Of a DNA stretch of 64,000 bases, positions 34,736 to 43,137 are shown in pieces. The DNA is from an uncultured Eubacterium sp. Lineage in GTDB: Bacteria > Bacillota > Clostridia > Lachnospirales > Lachnospiraceae. The notes beneath the pieces were generated by a model, which searched no databases, was not told where the DNA came from, and worked only from the letters and a program-made list of their open reading frames with translations. The stretch's first letter is position 1; each line of letters begins with the position of its first letter. Location of the stretch: the NCBI GenBank assembly GCA_934320655.1, contig CAKRFN010000006.1:62001-126000 (forward strand). Direction: 5' to 3'. A program made the position numbers and the translations under genes.

Positions 34736-35059
34736 ATGTCAACAGACAGATATTCATTTGTTGCACTTTTAAACTATGCAGATGATGGCATTTCCATTGA
34801 ATTTCCGGATCTTCCCGGCTGCTATCCTTGCGCAGACAAAGACGATACAGCTATGGCATTGAAAAACGCCAAAGAAGCCCTCGGCTTACACATCTGGGGC
34901 ATGGAGCAGGATGGCGAAGCAATCCCCGAACCCAGCAAAATTACTGATCTGGAACTGGCACCCGATCAAGTGCCTGTATTGATCGAAGTATTCATGCCGC
35001 CGGTTCGCGAGCGCATCAACAGTCGCTTTGTAAAGAAAACGCTTTCACTACCTACCTGA
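34736..35059 (+). CDS. hicB: HicB-family antitoxin (orphan)
   Basis: A 107-residue protein with the HicB fold (YSFVALLNYADDGISIEFPDLPGCYPCADKDDTAMALKNAKEALGLHIWGMEQDGEAIPEPS). This partly degraded RNase H-like fold normally binds HicA. The C-terminal tail is short and basic; no clear helix-turn-helix is seen. AGGAGG is upstream. Its own toxin gene is deleted, so it may persist as a regulator or as protection against other HicA proteins. The recombinase gene follows after 13 bases. Confidence 0.85.
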   Translation: MSTDRYSFVALLNYADDGISIEFPDLPGCYPCADKDDTAMALKNAKEALGLHIWGMEQDGEAIPEPSKITDLELAPDQVPVLIEVFMPPVRERINSRFVKKTLSLPT

Positions 35060-35072
35060 AAGGACGGTACCC

Positions 35073-36566
35073 ATGAACAACCCCGAACTGTCCGGCATCC
35101 TTGACCACAAGACCGGTGCGATCTACATCCGCGTATCTACGGATCGTCAGGAAGAGCTCTCTCCTGACGCGCAGAGGCGCTTGCTCCTCGCGTATGCCAA
35201 AGAGCATCATATCGATGTACCGGCAGAGTTTATCTTTCAAGACAACGGTATTTCTGGAAGGCAGGCGAAAAAACGACCTGCCTTTCAGAATATGATTGCG
35301 CTCGCCAAATCCAAAGAGCATCCGATCGACACGATCATCGTCTGGAAATTCTCCCGATTTGCGCGGAATCAGGAGGAATCCATCGTCTACAAGTCATTGC
35401 TGAAAAAGAACGATGTAGATGTTGTGAGCATCAGTGAGCCACTGGTAGACGGACCGTTTGGCTCTCTGATCGAGCGTATCATTGAATGGATGGATGAATA
35501 CTACTCGATCCGTTTGTCCGGTGAGGTGATGCGTGGAATGACCGAAAATGCCATGCGTGGCAATTATCAAAGCGATGCTCCGATCGGCTACCGCTCTCCC
35601 GGCGGCGGCAAGCCTCCGGTGATCGATCCCGATACCGTCCAGATCCCACTCATGATCAAAGATCTCTTTTTATCCGGCTCTACGACACTGCAAATCGCAC
35701 GCAAATTGAATGAGCTTGGTTACCAGACCAAACGTGGGAATCTCTGGGACGGCCGTGGCGTGCGTTACGTGCTCGAGAATCCATTTTACGCAGGCAAGTC
35801 CAGATGGAACTACACAGAGCGCGGAAGACGCCTGAAACCGGCTGATGAAGTGATCTACGCGGATGGCAACTGGGAACCGGTCTGGGATATGGATACCGTC
35901 CACGCCATTCAGCAGCGGCTCGCCATGAACACGCGCAAAATGAAGTCCCGAGATGTATCAGCCGCCAAACACTGGCTCAGCGGTCTTTTGATCTGTTCCT
36001 CCTGCGGCTCGACGATGGCATATGGCGGCGCAAAGAAACGCCGGGGCTTCCAGTGCTGGAAATATTCCAAAGGTCAATGTAACGAATCACATTTCATCAG
36101 CTCCGGACAGATCGAGACACTTGTCATTGATTATCTGGAACAGGTGATGCTATCTGACAGTCTGTCATACGCTGTGGTCGCTGCGGCAGCTACGGACAGT
36201 AATAGCAGATTATCCGAGCTGGAGCGCCAGCTACAGAAAATCGCTGCTAAGGAAAAGCGTATCAAAGCTGCTTATATCAATGAAATCGATACTCTGGAAG
36301 AATATAAAGCAAACAAAGCTGCTCTTTCTGGAGAACGGCAGCTCATAGAGCAGTCCATCGCTGAATTGACCCAGCCTGATAAACAGGTCGATAAGACGGA
36401 ACTGGATCGCAAGATGCGTCAGAATATCACTGATCTGGTGAATACATTAAAGGATGATTCGATTGATTATGTAAAAAAGGGAAATATGATTCGGAATGTA
36501 GTAGATCATATCGTGTTTGACCGGAAGGAAACCAGTCTGGATGTGTTCTTAAAGCTCGTGGTATAA
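35073..36566 (+). CDS. large serine recombinase
   Basis: A 497-residue recombinase. The catalytic resolvase domain (residues about 13-155) has AIYIRVSTDRQ with the nucleophile Ser, then GRQAKKRPAF and IVWKFSRFARN. A recombinase domain (about 170-285) and zinc ribbon (LICSSCGS and FQCWKYSKGQCNE) follow, then a coiled coil (about 375-430) that controls direction in this class. AAAGGA precedes the ATG. It reads toward the right junction and is the obvious agent of insertion and excision. Its codon use is closer to the host than the AT-rich middle genes. Confidence 0.93.
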   Translation: MNNPELSGILDHKTGAIYIRVSTDRQEELSPDAQRRLLLAYAKEHHIDVPAEFIFQDNGISGRQAKKRPAFQNMIALAKSKEHPIDTIIVWKFSRFARNQEESIVYKSLLKKNDVDVVSISEPLVDGPFGSLIERIIEWMDEYYSIRLSGEVMRGMTENAMRGNYQSDAPIGYRSPGGGKPPVIDPDTVQIPLMIKDLFLSGSTTLQIARKLNELGYQTKRGNLWDGRGVRYVLENPFYAGKSRWNYTERGRRLKPADEVIYADGNWEPVWDMDTVHAIQQRLAMNTRKMKSRDVSAAKHWLSGLLICSSCGSTMAYGGAKKRRGFQCWKYSKGQCNESHFISSGQIETLVIDYLEQVMLSDSLSYAVVAAAATDSNSRLSELERQLQKIAAKEKRIKAAYINEIDTLEEYKANKAALSGERQLIEQSIAELTQPDKQVDKTELDRKMRQNITDLVNTLKDDSIDYVKKGNMIRNVVDHIVFDRKETSLDVFLKLVV

Positions 36567-36590
36567 GGGCTTTTATAATTTTCTTATTTG

Positions 36591-36617
36591 TTATAGGTTA
36601 TTGAAATACGGTCCGCC
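36591..36617. repeat. right junction (att) of the cotJC element
   Basis: TTATAGGTTATTGAAATAC (36591-36609) is the inverted match of the left arm; the core CGGTCCGCC is at 36609-36617. Joining the right arm, core and left arm would rebuild a symmetric attP-like site, as expected for a serine recombinase. Confidence 0.88.
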
Positions 36618-36704
36618 ATACTGACTAATAATCTGCTGTGCGATCTTCGGGTTGCACTTGCTGATCTTTACTGGAAATTGTAAGCGTTTCTCATAGTTCC
36701 ACAT
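36591..36704 (-). pseudogene. cotJC: cotJC, 5' part
   Basis: The ATG at 36704 has AAGGAGG 9 bases upstream and encodes MWNYEKRLQFPVKISKCNPK and on to QIISQYGGP, the standard CotJC N-terminus. It then runs into element sequence (YFNNL) and stops at 36591. The start lies within the last codons of the cotJA-cotJB fusion gene, so the operon order cotJ(AB)-cotJC is preserved. Without excision it yields only a 37-residue peptide. Confidence 0.9.
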
Positions 36705-37153
36705 TTACACGTACCTCCTTCCCACGGTGCCGGGCAATCGCCCCATGCAAATTCTCCGGTGCTGTCTGCTGCCCGACCCAGCATGGTGTCGATCGTCAGC
36801 GGATAGTACAATCTGCCATATTCCTCAAGTAGCTGCACGCGGCGCTCCTGCAATTTGCTGAACAGCTCCATTCCCTGCATACAATCCGGATGTGTATCCA
36901 GATATAACGTCAGGTCATTGACCGCAAAGCTGATCTGATTGATCTCCATCATCAATGCTTCCTGCTTGGTGTTGCAATTTTTTGGCGGACAGGGCATATT
37001 GACCGTCGACCAGAATTCCAAATTTAAGTCCGGAAAAATCGTTCCGTTGCACAGCGCAGTGTACCAATCGTACAAATCGCCCCATTGCTGCATCGGCACT
37101 TCTGCCATTGCGTACTTCTGGCACTGGCAGCCGCAGCGATCCTGTTTGTACAT
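36668..37153 (-). CDS. CotJA-CotJB fusion spore coat protein
   Basis: A 161-residue protein. Residues about 15-55 match CotJA (AMAEVPMQQWGDLYDWYTALCNGTIFPDLNLEF). Residues about 68-150 match CotJB (EINQISFAVNDLTLYLDTHPDCMQGMELFSKLQERRVQLLEEYGRLYYPLT, then FAWGDCPAPWEGG). In most spore formers these are two separate genes; here one frame carries both. The ends are Cys-rich (CGCQCQKY, CKCGTM). It overlaps the start of cotJC by 37 bases, so CotJC synthesis is expected to be coupled to it. Confidence 0.8.
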   Translation of the reverse strand: MYKQDRCGCQCQKYAMAEVPMQQWGDLYDWYTALCNGTIFPDLNLEFWSTVNMPCPPKNCNTKQEALMMEINQISFAVNDLTLYLDTHPDCMQGMELFSKLQERRVQLLEEYGRLYYPLTIDTMLGRAADSTGEFAWGDCPAPWEGGTCKCGTMRNAYNFQ

Positions 37154-37232
37154 AAGGAATCCTCCTTTATATTGATATTTGATATATGATTAGTTTATAC
37201 TGAACGCAGGATAATGTGCAGGAGGACGACCT

Positions 37233-38180
37233 ATGAACTATAACTTAGCGCCGATGGAAGGAATTACTACCTATATTTATAGAACCACCTATGCGAAATA
37301 TTACGGTGGGATCGACCGCTACTACACACCTTTTCTCGCCAGTATGCATCTGTCTACACGCGAGAAAAATGAGGTGCTGCCGGAGCACAACGCCGGTATC
37401 ACCGTGATCCCACAGATTCTGTCCAACCGTGCAGACGAGTTTCTGGAGATCACACAGGCATTGCATTTCTACGGCTATGACACGGTCAATCTGAATCTCG
37501 GCTGTCCGTCCGGCACGGTCGTCTCCAAACACCGCGGCGCGGGTTTTCTGGCTGTTCCAGACGAGCTGGACCGGTTTCTGGATCAGATCTTTTCTTCCTG
37601 TCCGCTGAAAATATCGATAAAAACGCGCATCGGCATCAGCGATGAGTCTGAGTGGGAAACTATTTTGCGCGTGTATGAAAAATATCCAGTCGACGAACTG
37701 ATCATCCACACGCGCCTGCAAAAGGATTTTTACAAATTGCCGACGAGACCGCACACATATCTCGCTGCAAAGCGGCTGGGCATCCCGCTCTGCTACAACG
37801 GCGATGTCAACTCCCCTGCGGCATTGCAGCATGTCCTGTCCGTCGATCCGTCCATCGACCGGATCATGATCGGGCGCGGCATCATCGCCAATCCGGAGCT
37901 GATCGAGGCGCTGCACGGTAAGCCGTCCTGCGATAAAGACCGGCTGCAAAGCTTTCTGTCCGATATCTGTGACCGCTACATTACGGAGATGGGCGGCGGC
38001 GACCGGAATACACTCTACAAGCTCAAAGAACTGTGGGTTTACATGGGCGGTCTCTTTCCGGATGCGGACAAATATATCAAGCGCATCAAAAAAGCAAATC
38101 GCCTGACAGAATATCACGCAGCGGTAGATGCACTGATGCGCGAAAAACCTTTACAAACCGATACTTTTAGCGTATACTAA
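37233..38180 (+). CDS. tRNA-dihydrouridine synthase
   Basis: A 315-residue flavoprotein that reduces uridine in tRNA. The N-terminal LAPMEGITTYIYR, catalytic LNLGCPSGTVVSKHRGAGFL (active Cys), IKTRIG, and IMIGRGIIANPEL (FMN phosphate site) are Dus motifs. It is of the shorter bacterial type; DusA/B/C grouping cannot be fixed here. It is divergent from the cot genes and upstream of the oxidoreductase operon with its own spacing. Confidence 0.92.
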   Translation: MNYNLAPMEGITTYIYRTTYAKYYGGIDRYYTPFLASMHLSTREKNEVLPEHNAGITVIPQILSNRADEFLEITQALHFYGYDTVNLNLGCPSGTVVSKHRGAGFLAVPDELDRFLDQIFSSCPLKISIKTRIGISDESEWETILRVYEKYPVDELIIHTRLQKDFYKLPTRPHTYLAAKRLGIPLCYNGDVNSPAALQHVLSVDPSIDRIMIGRGIIANPELIEALHGKPSCDKDRLQSFLSDICDRYITEMGGGDRNTLYKLKELWVYMGGLFPDADKYIKRIKKANRLTEYHAAVDALMREKPLQTDTFSVY

Positions 38181-38292
38181 GGTGGTTATGTCCACCACTA
38201 ACATACACATGTTTTCTACAGACAGACATCACATTTTATTTGTCCGTCAGTGAAATACATAGAAACAGAAACATAGAAAGTAGGATAACATC

Positions 38293-38868
38293 ATGAGAGA
38301 AATGACAGAGATCCGCTGGCACGGCAGAGGCGGACAGGGTGCCAAGACAGCCGCATTGCTGCTGGCTGACGTTGCATTCAACATCGGTATGCACGTACAG
38401 GGCTTTCCCGAGTACGGTCCCGAGCGTATGGGTGCTCCTATCACTGCCTACGACCGGATCAGCACAAAAGAGATCCGCGTACACTCCAACATCTATGATC
38501 CCGATTTTGTGGCAGTCGTTGACGACACACTGCTCCACTCGGTAGATGTCACCAAAGGTCTGAAGGAAGACGGCGCGATCCTCATCAATTCACAGCGCAA
38601 AAAAGAGCAGTTACTGCCTTTATTAAACGGATATAAGGGAAAGGTCTATGTGATCGACGCACATCATGTATGCATGCAGACACTTGGCAAATACTTCCCG
38701 AACACACCGATGCTGGCAGCTATGGTCAAGATATCCGGTGTCATGGAAAAAGAGATCTTCCTCAAGGAAATGGAAGGCTCACTCCAACACAAATTTGCAA
38801 GAAAACCGGAAGTTCTGGCAGGCAACCTTGCCGCACTTCGCATGGCATTTGAGGAGGTGCACGAATGA
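38293..38868 (+). CDS. porG: 2-oxoacid:ferredoxin oxidoreductase, gamma subunit
   Basis: A 191-residue subunit (REIRWHGRGGQGAKTAALLLADVAFNIGMHVQGFPEYGPERMGAPITAYDRIS). It is the CoA-binding-domain subunit of four-part enzymes. The stop overlaps the next start by 4 bases. In gamma-delta-alpha-beta order it fits pyruvate or 2-ketoisovalerate:ferredoxin oxidoreductase. Substrate cannot be told apart from this subunit alone. Confidence 0.88.
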   Translation: MREMTEIRWHGRGGQGAKTAALLLADVAFNIGMHVQGFPEYGPERMGAPITAYDRISTKEIRVHSNIYDPDFVAVVDDTLLHSVDVTKGLKEDGAILINSQRKKEQLLPLLNGYKGKVYVIDAHHVCMQTLGKYFPNTPMLAAMVKISGVMEKEIFLKEMEGSLQHKFARKPEVLAGNLAALRMAFEEVHE

Positions 38869-39182
38869 GTAATCTGAAACAACATGAACGCGCCGAATTT
38901 ATCAACGAGATGACTCCGTGGCACCAGCTCACGGACGGTTTGCAGATCTATGAGCCTGCGACCTCCAGACAGTTTTTTACCGGTGAGTGGCGCACGAGTA
39001 CACCGGTATGGGACACCGCCAAATGTAAACAGTGTTTATTGTGCGTGCCCTACTGCCCGGACAGCTCGATCCCTGTCGAAAACGAAAAACGTCAGGACTT
39101 CGACCTGAACCACTGCAAGGGCTGCGGCATCTGTGCAAAAGCCTGTCCTTTTCAGGCAATTTCTATGAAGGAGGGCAAATAA
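38865..39182 (+). CDS. porD: 2-oxoacid:ferredoxin oxidoreductase, delta (ferredoxin) subunit
   Basis: A 105-residue subunit with two [4Fe-4S] motifs: CKQCLLCVPYCP and CKGCGICAKACP. It carries electrons from the catalytic beta subunit to free ferredoxin. It overlaps the gamma subunit gene by 4 bases and is followed at 1 base by the alpha gene, so all are one operon. Confidence 0.93.
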   Translation: MSNLKQHERAEFINEMTPWHQLTDGLQIYEPATSRQFFTGEWRTSTPVWDTAKCKQCLLCVPYCPDSSIPVENEKRQDFDLNHCKGCGICAKACPFQAISMKEGK

Positions 39183-39183
39183 T

Positions 39184-40365
39184 ATGTTAAAAACACGTAT
39201 GTCCGGAAATGAAGCCGTGGCACATGCGATCAAACAGATCAATCCCGATGTCATGCCCGCATTTCCGATCACTCCCTCTACGGAGATCCCGCAGTTTGTC
39301 GCCGGTATGATCGCCAACGGGGAGATCGATACTGAATTTATCCCGGTCGAGAGCGAACACAGCTCGATGAGTGCCGCGATCGGATCATCCGCAGCCGGTG
39401 CCCGTACACTGACCGCTACTTCCTCCTGTGGACTCGCATTCATGTGGGAGGTATTATATGTCGCAGCATCCAACCGCCTGCCGATCGCGATGGCTGTCGT
39501 CAACCGCGGTCTGACCGGCCCTTTGAATATCAATGCCGAGCATTCCGACAGCATGGGCGCGCGTGATTCGGGCTGGTTACAGATCTACGCTGAAAACAAT
39601 CAGGAGGTTTACGATAACTTTTTACAGGCTTACCGCATCGCAGAGCATCCCGATGTCAAGCTGCCGATCATGATCTGTCAGGACGGCTTTATCACAAGCC
39701 ATGCCGTTGAAAATATTACCCTGTGGGATGACGCAGCGATGAAAAAATTTGTCGGTACATACGAGCCGGATCACTATCTGCTCAATGCCGATGAACCGAT
39801 GGCTGTCGGTCCTTATGCCGCCTCCAACTACTGTATGGAAGCGAAAAAAGCACAGACCGAAGCGATGAAACGTGCGAAAAAGGTCATTTTGGATGTCGCA
39901 AAGGAATTCGAGTCGCTGACCGGACAATCCTACGGCTTCTTTGAGGGATACCGCCTGGACGATGCGGAATACGCAGTCGTTGCGATCGGTTCCGTCTGTG
40001 GTACAGCCAAGGATGCAGTCGATGCCATGCGTGAGCGCGGTCTGCGCGCCGGACTGTTAAAGATCCGCGTGTTCCGCCCGTTCCCCGCAGAGGAGATCGC
40101 AAATGCATTGAAGGGCTGCCGTGCGATCGCTATCATGGATCGTTCCGAAGGCTACAATGCTGTGGGCGGACCGCTCGGCGCAGAAGTGACCGCGGCACTG
40201 TATCGTGCAAAATCACATGCAGAGGTCATCAACATCATGTACGGTCTGTCCGGACGCGATGTGCGTGTCGAAGATATCGAGCAGTTATTTGACAATCTGG
40301 TAAAACTCGGTGACGGCGAACAGGTTTACGACGAGACCTGCCCGTATCTGGGTCTGAGAGAGTAG
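39184..40365 (+). CDS. porA: 2-oxoacid:ferredoxin oxidoreductase, alpha subunit
   Basis: A 393-residue subunit. The pyrimidine-binding N-terminal domain (FPITPSTEIPQFV, VESEHSSMSAAIGSSAAGARTLTATSSCGLAFMWE) and transketolase C-terminal-like domain (AIMDRSEGYNAVGGPLGAEVTAAL) are clear. It forms part of the thiamine pyrophosphate site together with the beta subunit. Adjacent RidA hints at amino-acid-linked 2-oxoacids, but pyruvate remains equally possible. Confidence 0.9.
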   Translation: MLKTRMSGNEAVAHAIKQINPDVMPAFPITPSTEIPQFVAGMIANGEIDTEFIPVESEHSSMSAAIGSSAAGARTLTATSSCGLAFMWEVLYVAASNRLPIAMAVVNRGLTGPLNINAEHSDSMGARDSGWLQIYAENNQEVYDNFLQAYRIAEHPDVKLPIMICQDGFITSHAVENITLWDDAAMKKFVGTYEPDHYLLNADEPMAVGPYAASNYCMEAKKAQTEAMKRAKKVILDVAKEFESLTGQSYGFFEGYRLDDAEYAVVAIGSVCGTAKDAVDAMRERGLRAGLLKIRVFRPFPAEEIANALKGCRAIAIMDRSEGYNAVGGPLGAEVTAALYRAKSHAEVINIMYGLSGRDVRVEDIEQLFDNLVKLGDGEQVYDETCPYLGLRE

Positions 40366-40372
40366 GTGAATC

Positions 40373-41314
40373 ATGGAACAGAAAGCATTTCATTATAAAG
40401 AGATACAGGGGCGGCAGGAACGTCTGGCACCCGGACACCGCATGTGTGCGGGCTGTGGCGGAACGATCGCTGTGCGAAACGTCTTAAAGGCACTGCACCC
40501 CGGAGATAAAGCGGTCATCGGCAATGCCACCGGATGTCTGGAGGTATCTTCCTACATGTATCCGTACACCGCATATGAGGACAGCTACATCCATAACGCA
40601 TTCGAGAACGCAGGCGCAACACTTTCCGGTGTGGAAACTGCGTATCATGCGCTGAAAAAGCGTGGAAAGATCAAAGAGGACTATAAATTCATCACATTCG
40701 GAGGCGATGGCGGCACGTATGACATCGGTCTGCAGTCACTTTCCGGTGCGATGGAGCGCGGACACGATCTTGTCTATGTCTGCTACGATAACGGTGCTTA
40801 CATGAATACCGGTATCCAGCGCAGTTCCGCGACTCCGCACTTTGCAGATACGACGACGACACCGAGCGGCTCCCACTCCGACGGCAAGCCGCAGGGACGC
40901 AAGGATCTGGCAGCGATCATCGCCGCACACAATATCCCGTATGTTGCACAGACGACATTTATCGGAAACATGAAGGATCTCTACACGAAGTCCGAAAAAG
41001 CGATCTACACACCGGGCGCAGCATTTTTGAACATCATGGCTCCCTGCCCGCGTGGCTGGAAGTACGATGCTCCCGATATTATCGAGATCTGCAAGCTGGG
41101 CGTGGAAACCTGTTACTGGCCGTTATTTGAAGTCGTAGATGGAAAATGGATTCTGAACTACGAGCCGAAAAAGAAGCTCCCGCTTGAGGATTTCCTGAAA
41201 AAACAGGGTCGTTTCAAGCACTTATTCAAGCCCGGAAATGAACATCTGATTGAGGCATTCCAGGCTGAGACAGACCGCCGTTGGGAAGAACTCCTGACTC
41301 GCTGTAACGCATAA
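40373..41314 (+). CDS. porB: 2-oxoacid:ferredoxin oxidoreductase, beta (TPP) subunit
   Basis: A 313-residue thiamine-diphosphate subunit. MCAGCGGT holds Cys ligands of the proximal [4Fe-4S] cluster; GDGGTYDIG through YDNGAYMNTG is the TPP/Mg motif; the Cys after TGCLEVSS and the TPSGSHSDG segment fit PorB/VorB. The enzyme makes acyl-CoA, CO2 and reduced ferredoxin in anaerobes. A terminator follows, ending the operon. Confidence 0.93.
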   Translation: MEQKAFHYKEIQGRQERLAPGHRMCAGCGGTIAVRNVLKALHPGDKAVIGNATGCLEVSSYMYPYTAYEDSYIHNAFENAGATLSGVETAYHALKKRGKIKEDYKFITFGGDGGTYDIGLQSLSGAMERGHDLVYVCYDNGAYMNTGIQRSSATPHFADTTTTPSGSHSDGKPQGRKDLAAIIAAHNIPYVAQTTFIGNMKDLYTKSEKAIYTPGAAFLNIMAPCPRGWKYDAPDIIEICKLGVETCYWPLFEVVDGKWILNYEPKKKLPLEDFLKKQGRFKHLFKPGNEHLIEAFQAETDRRWEELLTRCNA

Positions 41315-41317
41315 TTT

Positions 41318-41346
41318 GAGAGGTCTGCACAGGCAGACCTCTTTTA
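41318..41346 (+). terminator. terminator after the oxidoreductase operon
   Basis: GAGGTCTGC and GCAGACCTC form a tight stem with a 4-base loop followed by TTTTATT. Confidence 0.9.
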
Positions 41347-41383
41347 TTATTTATTTAGATGAACAGAAAGAAGGTAATCTATT

Positions 41384-41758
41384 ATGAAAACAATCGCTAC
41401 TACAAAAGCACCTGCTGCAATCGGACCTTACTCACAGGGAAAGATTGTCGGCAATCTCGTCTTTTTCTCCGGTCAGATCGCACTCGATCCTGCCACCGGC
41501 GAAGTAAACGGCTCCACGATTGAGGAGCAGACCAAATGTATCTGTGAAAATATCGGAGCCCTGCTCGCAGAAGCCGGATGCACCTACGACTCTGTCGTAA
41601 AGACAACCTGTTTCCTTGCTGAAATGTCTGATTTTGCGGCATTCAACGAAGTATACGGCTCTTATTTTACAAGCAAGCCCGCACGCTCCTGCGTCGCAGT
41701 CAAGGCACTTCCGAAAAATGTTCTGGCTGAGATCGAGGTCATTGCTGAGTTAGCTTAA
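41384..41758 (+). CDS. ridA: RidA-family enamine/imine deaminase
   Basis: A 124-residue trimeric enzyme that hydrolyses reactive enamines formed by PLP enzymes such as threonine dehydratase. AIGPYSQGKIVGNLVFFSGQIALDP, the conserved CENIGALLAEAG and KPARSCVAVKALPKNVLAEIEVIA (with the catalytic Arg) match RidA/YjgF. It has its own terminator on each side, so it is probably transcribed separately from the oxidoreductase operon. Confidence 0.93.
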   Translation: MKTIATTKAPAAIGPYSQGKIVGNLVFFSGQIALDPATGEVNGSTIEEQTKCICENIGALLAEAGCTYDSVVKTTCFLAEMSDFAAFNEVYGSYFTSKPARSCVAVKALPKNVLAEIEVIAELA

Positions 41759-41765
41759 TTAAAAT

Positions 41766-41798
41766 AAAAAAGATCTGTGCCGCGGCACAGATCTTTTT
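41766..41798. terminator. bidirectional terminator between ridA and the ABC operon
   Basis: AAAAAGATCTGTGCC pairs with GGCACAGATCTTTTT with only CG between; T-runs are present on both strands. Confidence 0.9.
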
Positions 41799-41836
41799 TA
41801 TTTATGAAATTAGAAACTCACAATCTAATTCAAAGA

Positions 41837-43036
41837 TTAGTCATACAGGTTGGGAGCGATAGAATCATCGTTCATGTTGTCTGCATTGTACCAATATCCC
41901 TCGGTAGGAACATCAGATACTGTCTGACCAGAAGCGATTGCGTACAGAGTGTCGATTGTGGTGATACCCATTGCTAAAGGAGACTGGGTAACTGCACCGT
42001 ACATCTTGCCATCTGTGATAGCGCCCTTGATAACTGAACCAGCATCGAAACCAGCTGCTAATACAGAAGTCTCAGGATCTGTTCCTAATACGTTCAGGTT
42101 CTCGTTAGCAGTTAAGACACCCTCTGCTGCTACCTGGTTAGAACCGAACATACCGATTGTATCTGCCTTGTTCATGATAACGGAAGCCTCCGTTGCACAT
42201 AACTCTACAGTTGTCTGAGCGGGTACTGCAACTTCGATGATGATGTCAGCTTCTGCCTCTGCAACGGTCTCAGCCTTTGCATCGTTTACATACTTGTCAT
42301 TTCCGATAACTGCTACAGTCTTGCCATCAGCCTTTGCTAACTCAGCGAACTTGTCGATGAATCCAAGACCACGGTTGATAATAGACTCAGAAGTAGCCTC
42401 CTGGTTTACCTCACCGATACGAACCGGAGCGGTAGCTGCAGCGATCTTATCCTTTAAGCCTGCATACAGGTTCTCAGCAGCGGTAGCACCAGCGCCGTAG
42501 TTGTCTGTTGCAACAGTTGAGTATACAGATCCTTCAGGAGCATCCGGAATACCAGAGTCGAAACATACTACAGGGATTCCCTTATCCATAGCTGCCTGTA
42601 AAGCGTCTAAGCATGCAGACTGGTCACAAGCTGCAAGACCGATACCATCAACACCATCAGCATTGATTGCGTTGTTTAACATATTAACCTGATCAGCGAT
42701 ATCTGACTCAGCATTCGGTCCTGTACAGTTGTAAGTAACACCGAGCTTAGCTGCTTCCTGCTCAACACCCTTAACTGCTGCCTGCCAGTATGATGACTGG
42801 TAAGACTTAACGATGATCTCGAAGTGATAATCTCCGCCTGCTGCTGCGTCGTCAGTTGCTGCTGCATCGTCTGTAGCTGCATCATCTGCTGCTGCGTCAT
42901 CTGTTGCTGCTGCATCATCCTTTGTGTCGTCTGCTGCAGGAGCATCTGCGGAAGTATCAGAACTAGAACCGCATCCAACTACCATTGTTGCTGCCATTGC
43001 TACACACAATAAGCTCGCTAAAACTTTCTTTTTCAT
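41837..43036 (-). CDS. sugar-type ABC transporter substrate-binding lipoprotein
   Basis: A 399-residue lipoprotein. The signal peptide ends in MVVGCGSS (lipobox Cys 22). A low-complexity linker made of Asp/Ala repeats (about 32-68) precedes a periplasmic-binding-protein type 1 domain (about 72-390: FEIIVKSYQSSYWQAAVKGVEQEAAKLG, VDGIGLAACDQSACLDALQAAMDKGIPVVCFDSG). This is the RbsB/ChvE class binding a monosaccharide or similar ligand. It is last in an operon with two permeases and one ATPase. Confidence 0.9.
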   Translation of the reverse strand: MKKKVLASLLCVAMAATMVVGCGSSSDTSADAPAADDTKDDAAATDDAAADDAATDDAAATDDAAAGGDYHFEIIVKSYQSSYWQAAVKGVEQEAAKLGVTYNCTGPNAESDIADQVNMLNNAINADGVDGIGLAACDQSACLDALQAAMDKGIPVVCFDSGIPDAPEGSVYSTVATDNYGAGATAAENLYAGLKDKIAAATAPVRIGEVNQEATSESIINRGLGFIDKFAELAKADGKTVAVIGNDKYVNDAKAETVAEAEADIIIEVAVPAQTTVELCATEASVIMNKADTIGMFGSNQVAAEGVLTANENLNVLGTDPETSVLAAGFDAGSVIKGAITDGKMYGAVTQSPLAMGITTIDTLYAIASGQTVSDVPTEGYWYNADNMNDDSIAPNLYD

Positions 43037-43137
43037 TTTTTTGTCCTCCTTTTTGTACCATTGTAGTATGTATATAAAACCGCTCTGGTCTTATACCAAG
43101 TTAAAATGTAATTATGAAATTGTGTTTTCGAGAGAGA

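Larger units (their letters stand above)
32491..36617 (+). mobile_element. 4.1-kb serine-recombinase element inserted in cotJC
   Basis: Core-to-core distance is 4118 bases. It holds a 67-residue protein near the left end, a toxin/antitoxin-like pair with a third small gene, an hicA remnant with hicB, and a large serine recombinase reading toward the right end. The middle (about 32.8-34.7 kb) is far more AT-rich than the flanks, a sign of transfer. No replication, conjugation or capsid genes are present. Known relatives in concept are skin in sigK and SPbeta in spsM, both excised during sporulation by serine recombinases. Confidence 0.9.

Noticed and set aside
32500..36609. Element considered as an insertion sequence or transposon because of its inverted ends
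   Set aside because: The only recombinase is a large serine type, and the 9-base repeat matches an attachment core with different arm sequences on the host side, not a transposase target duplication.
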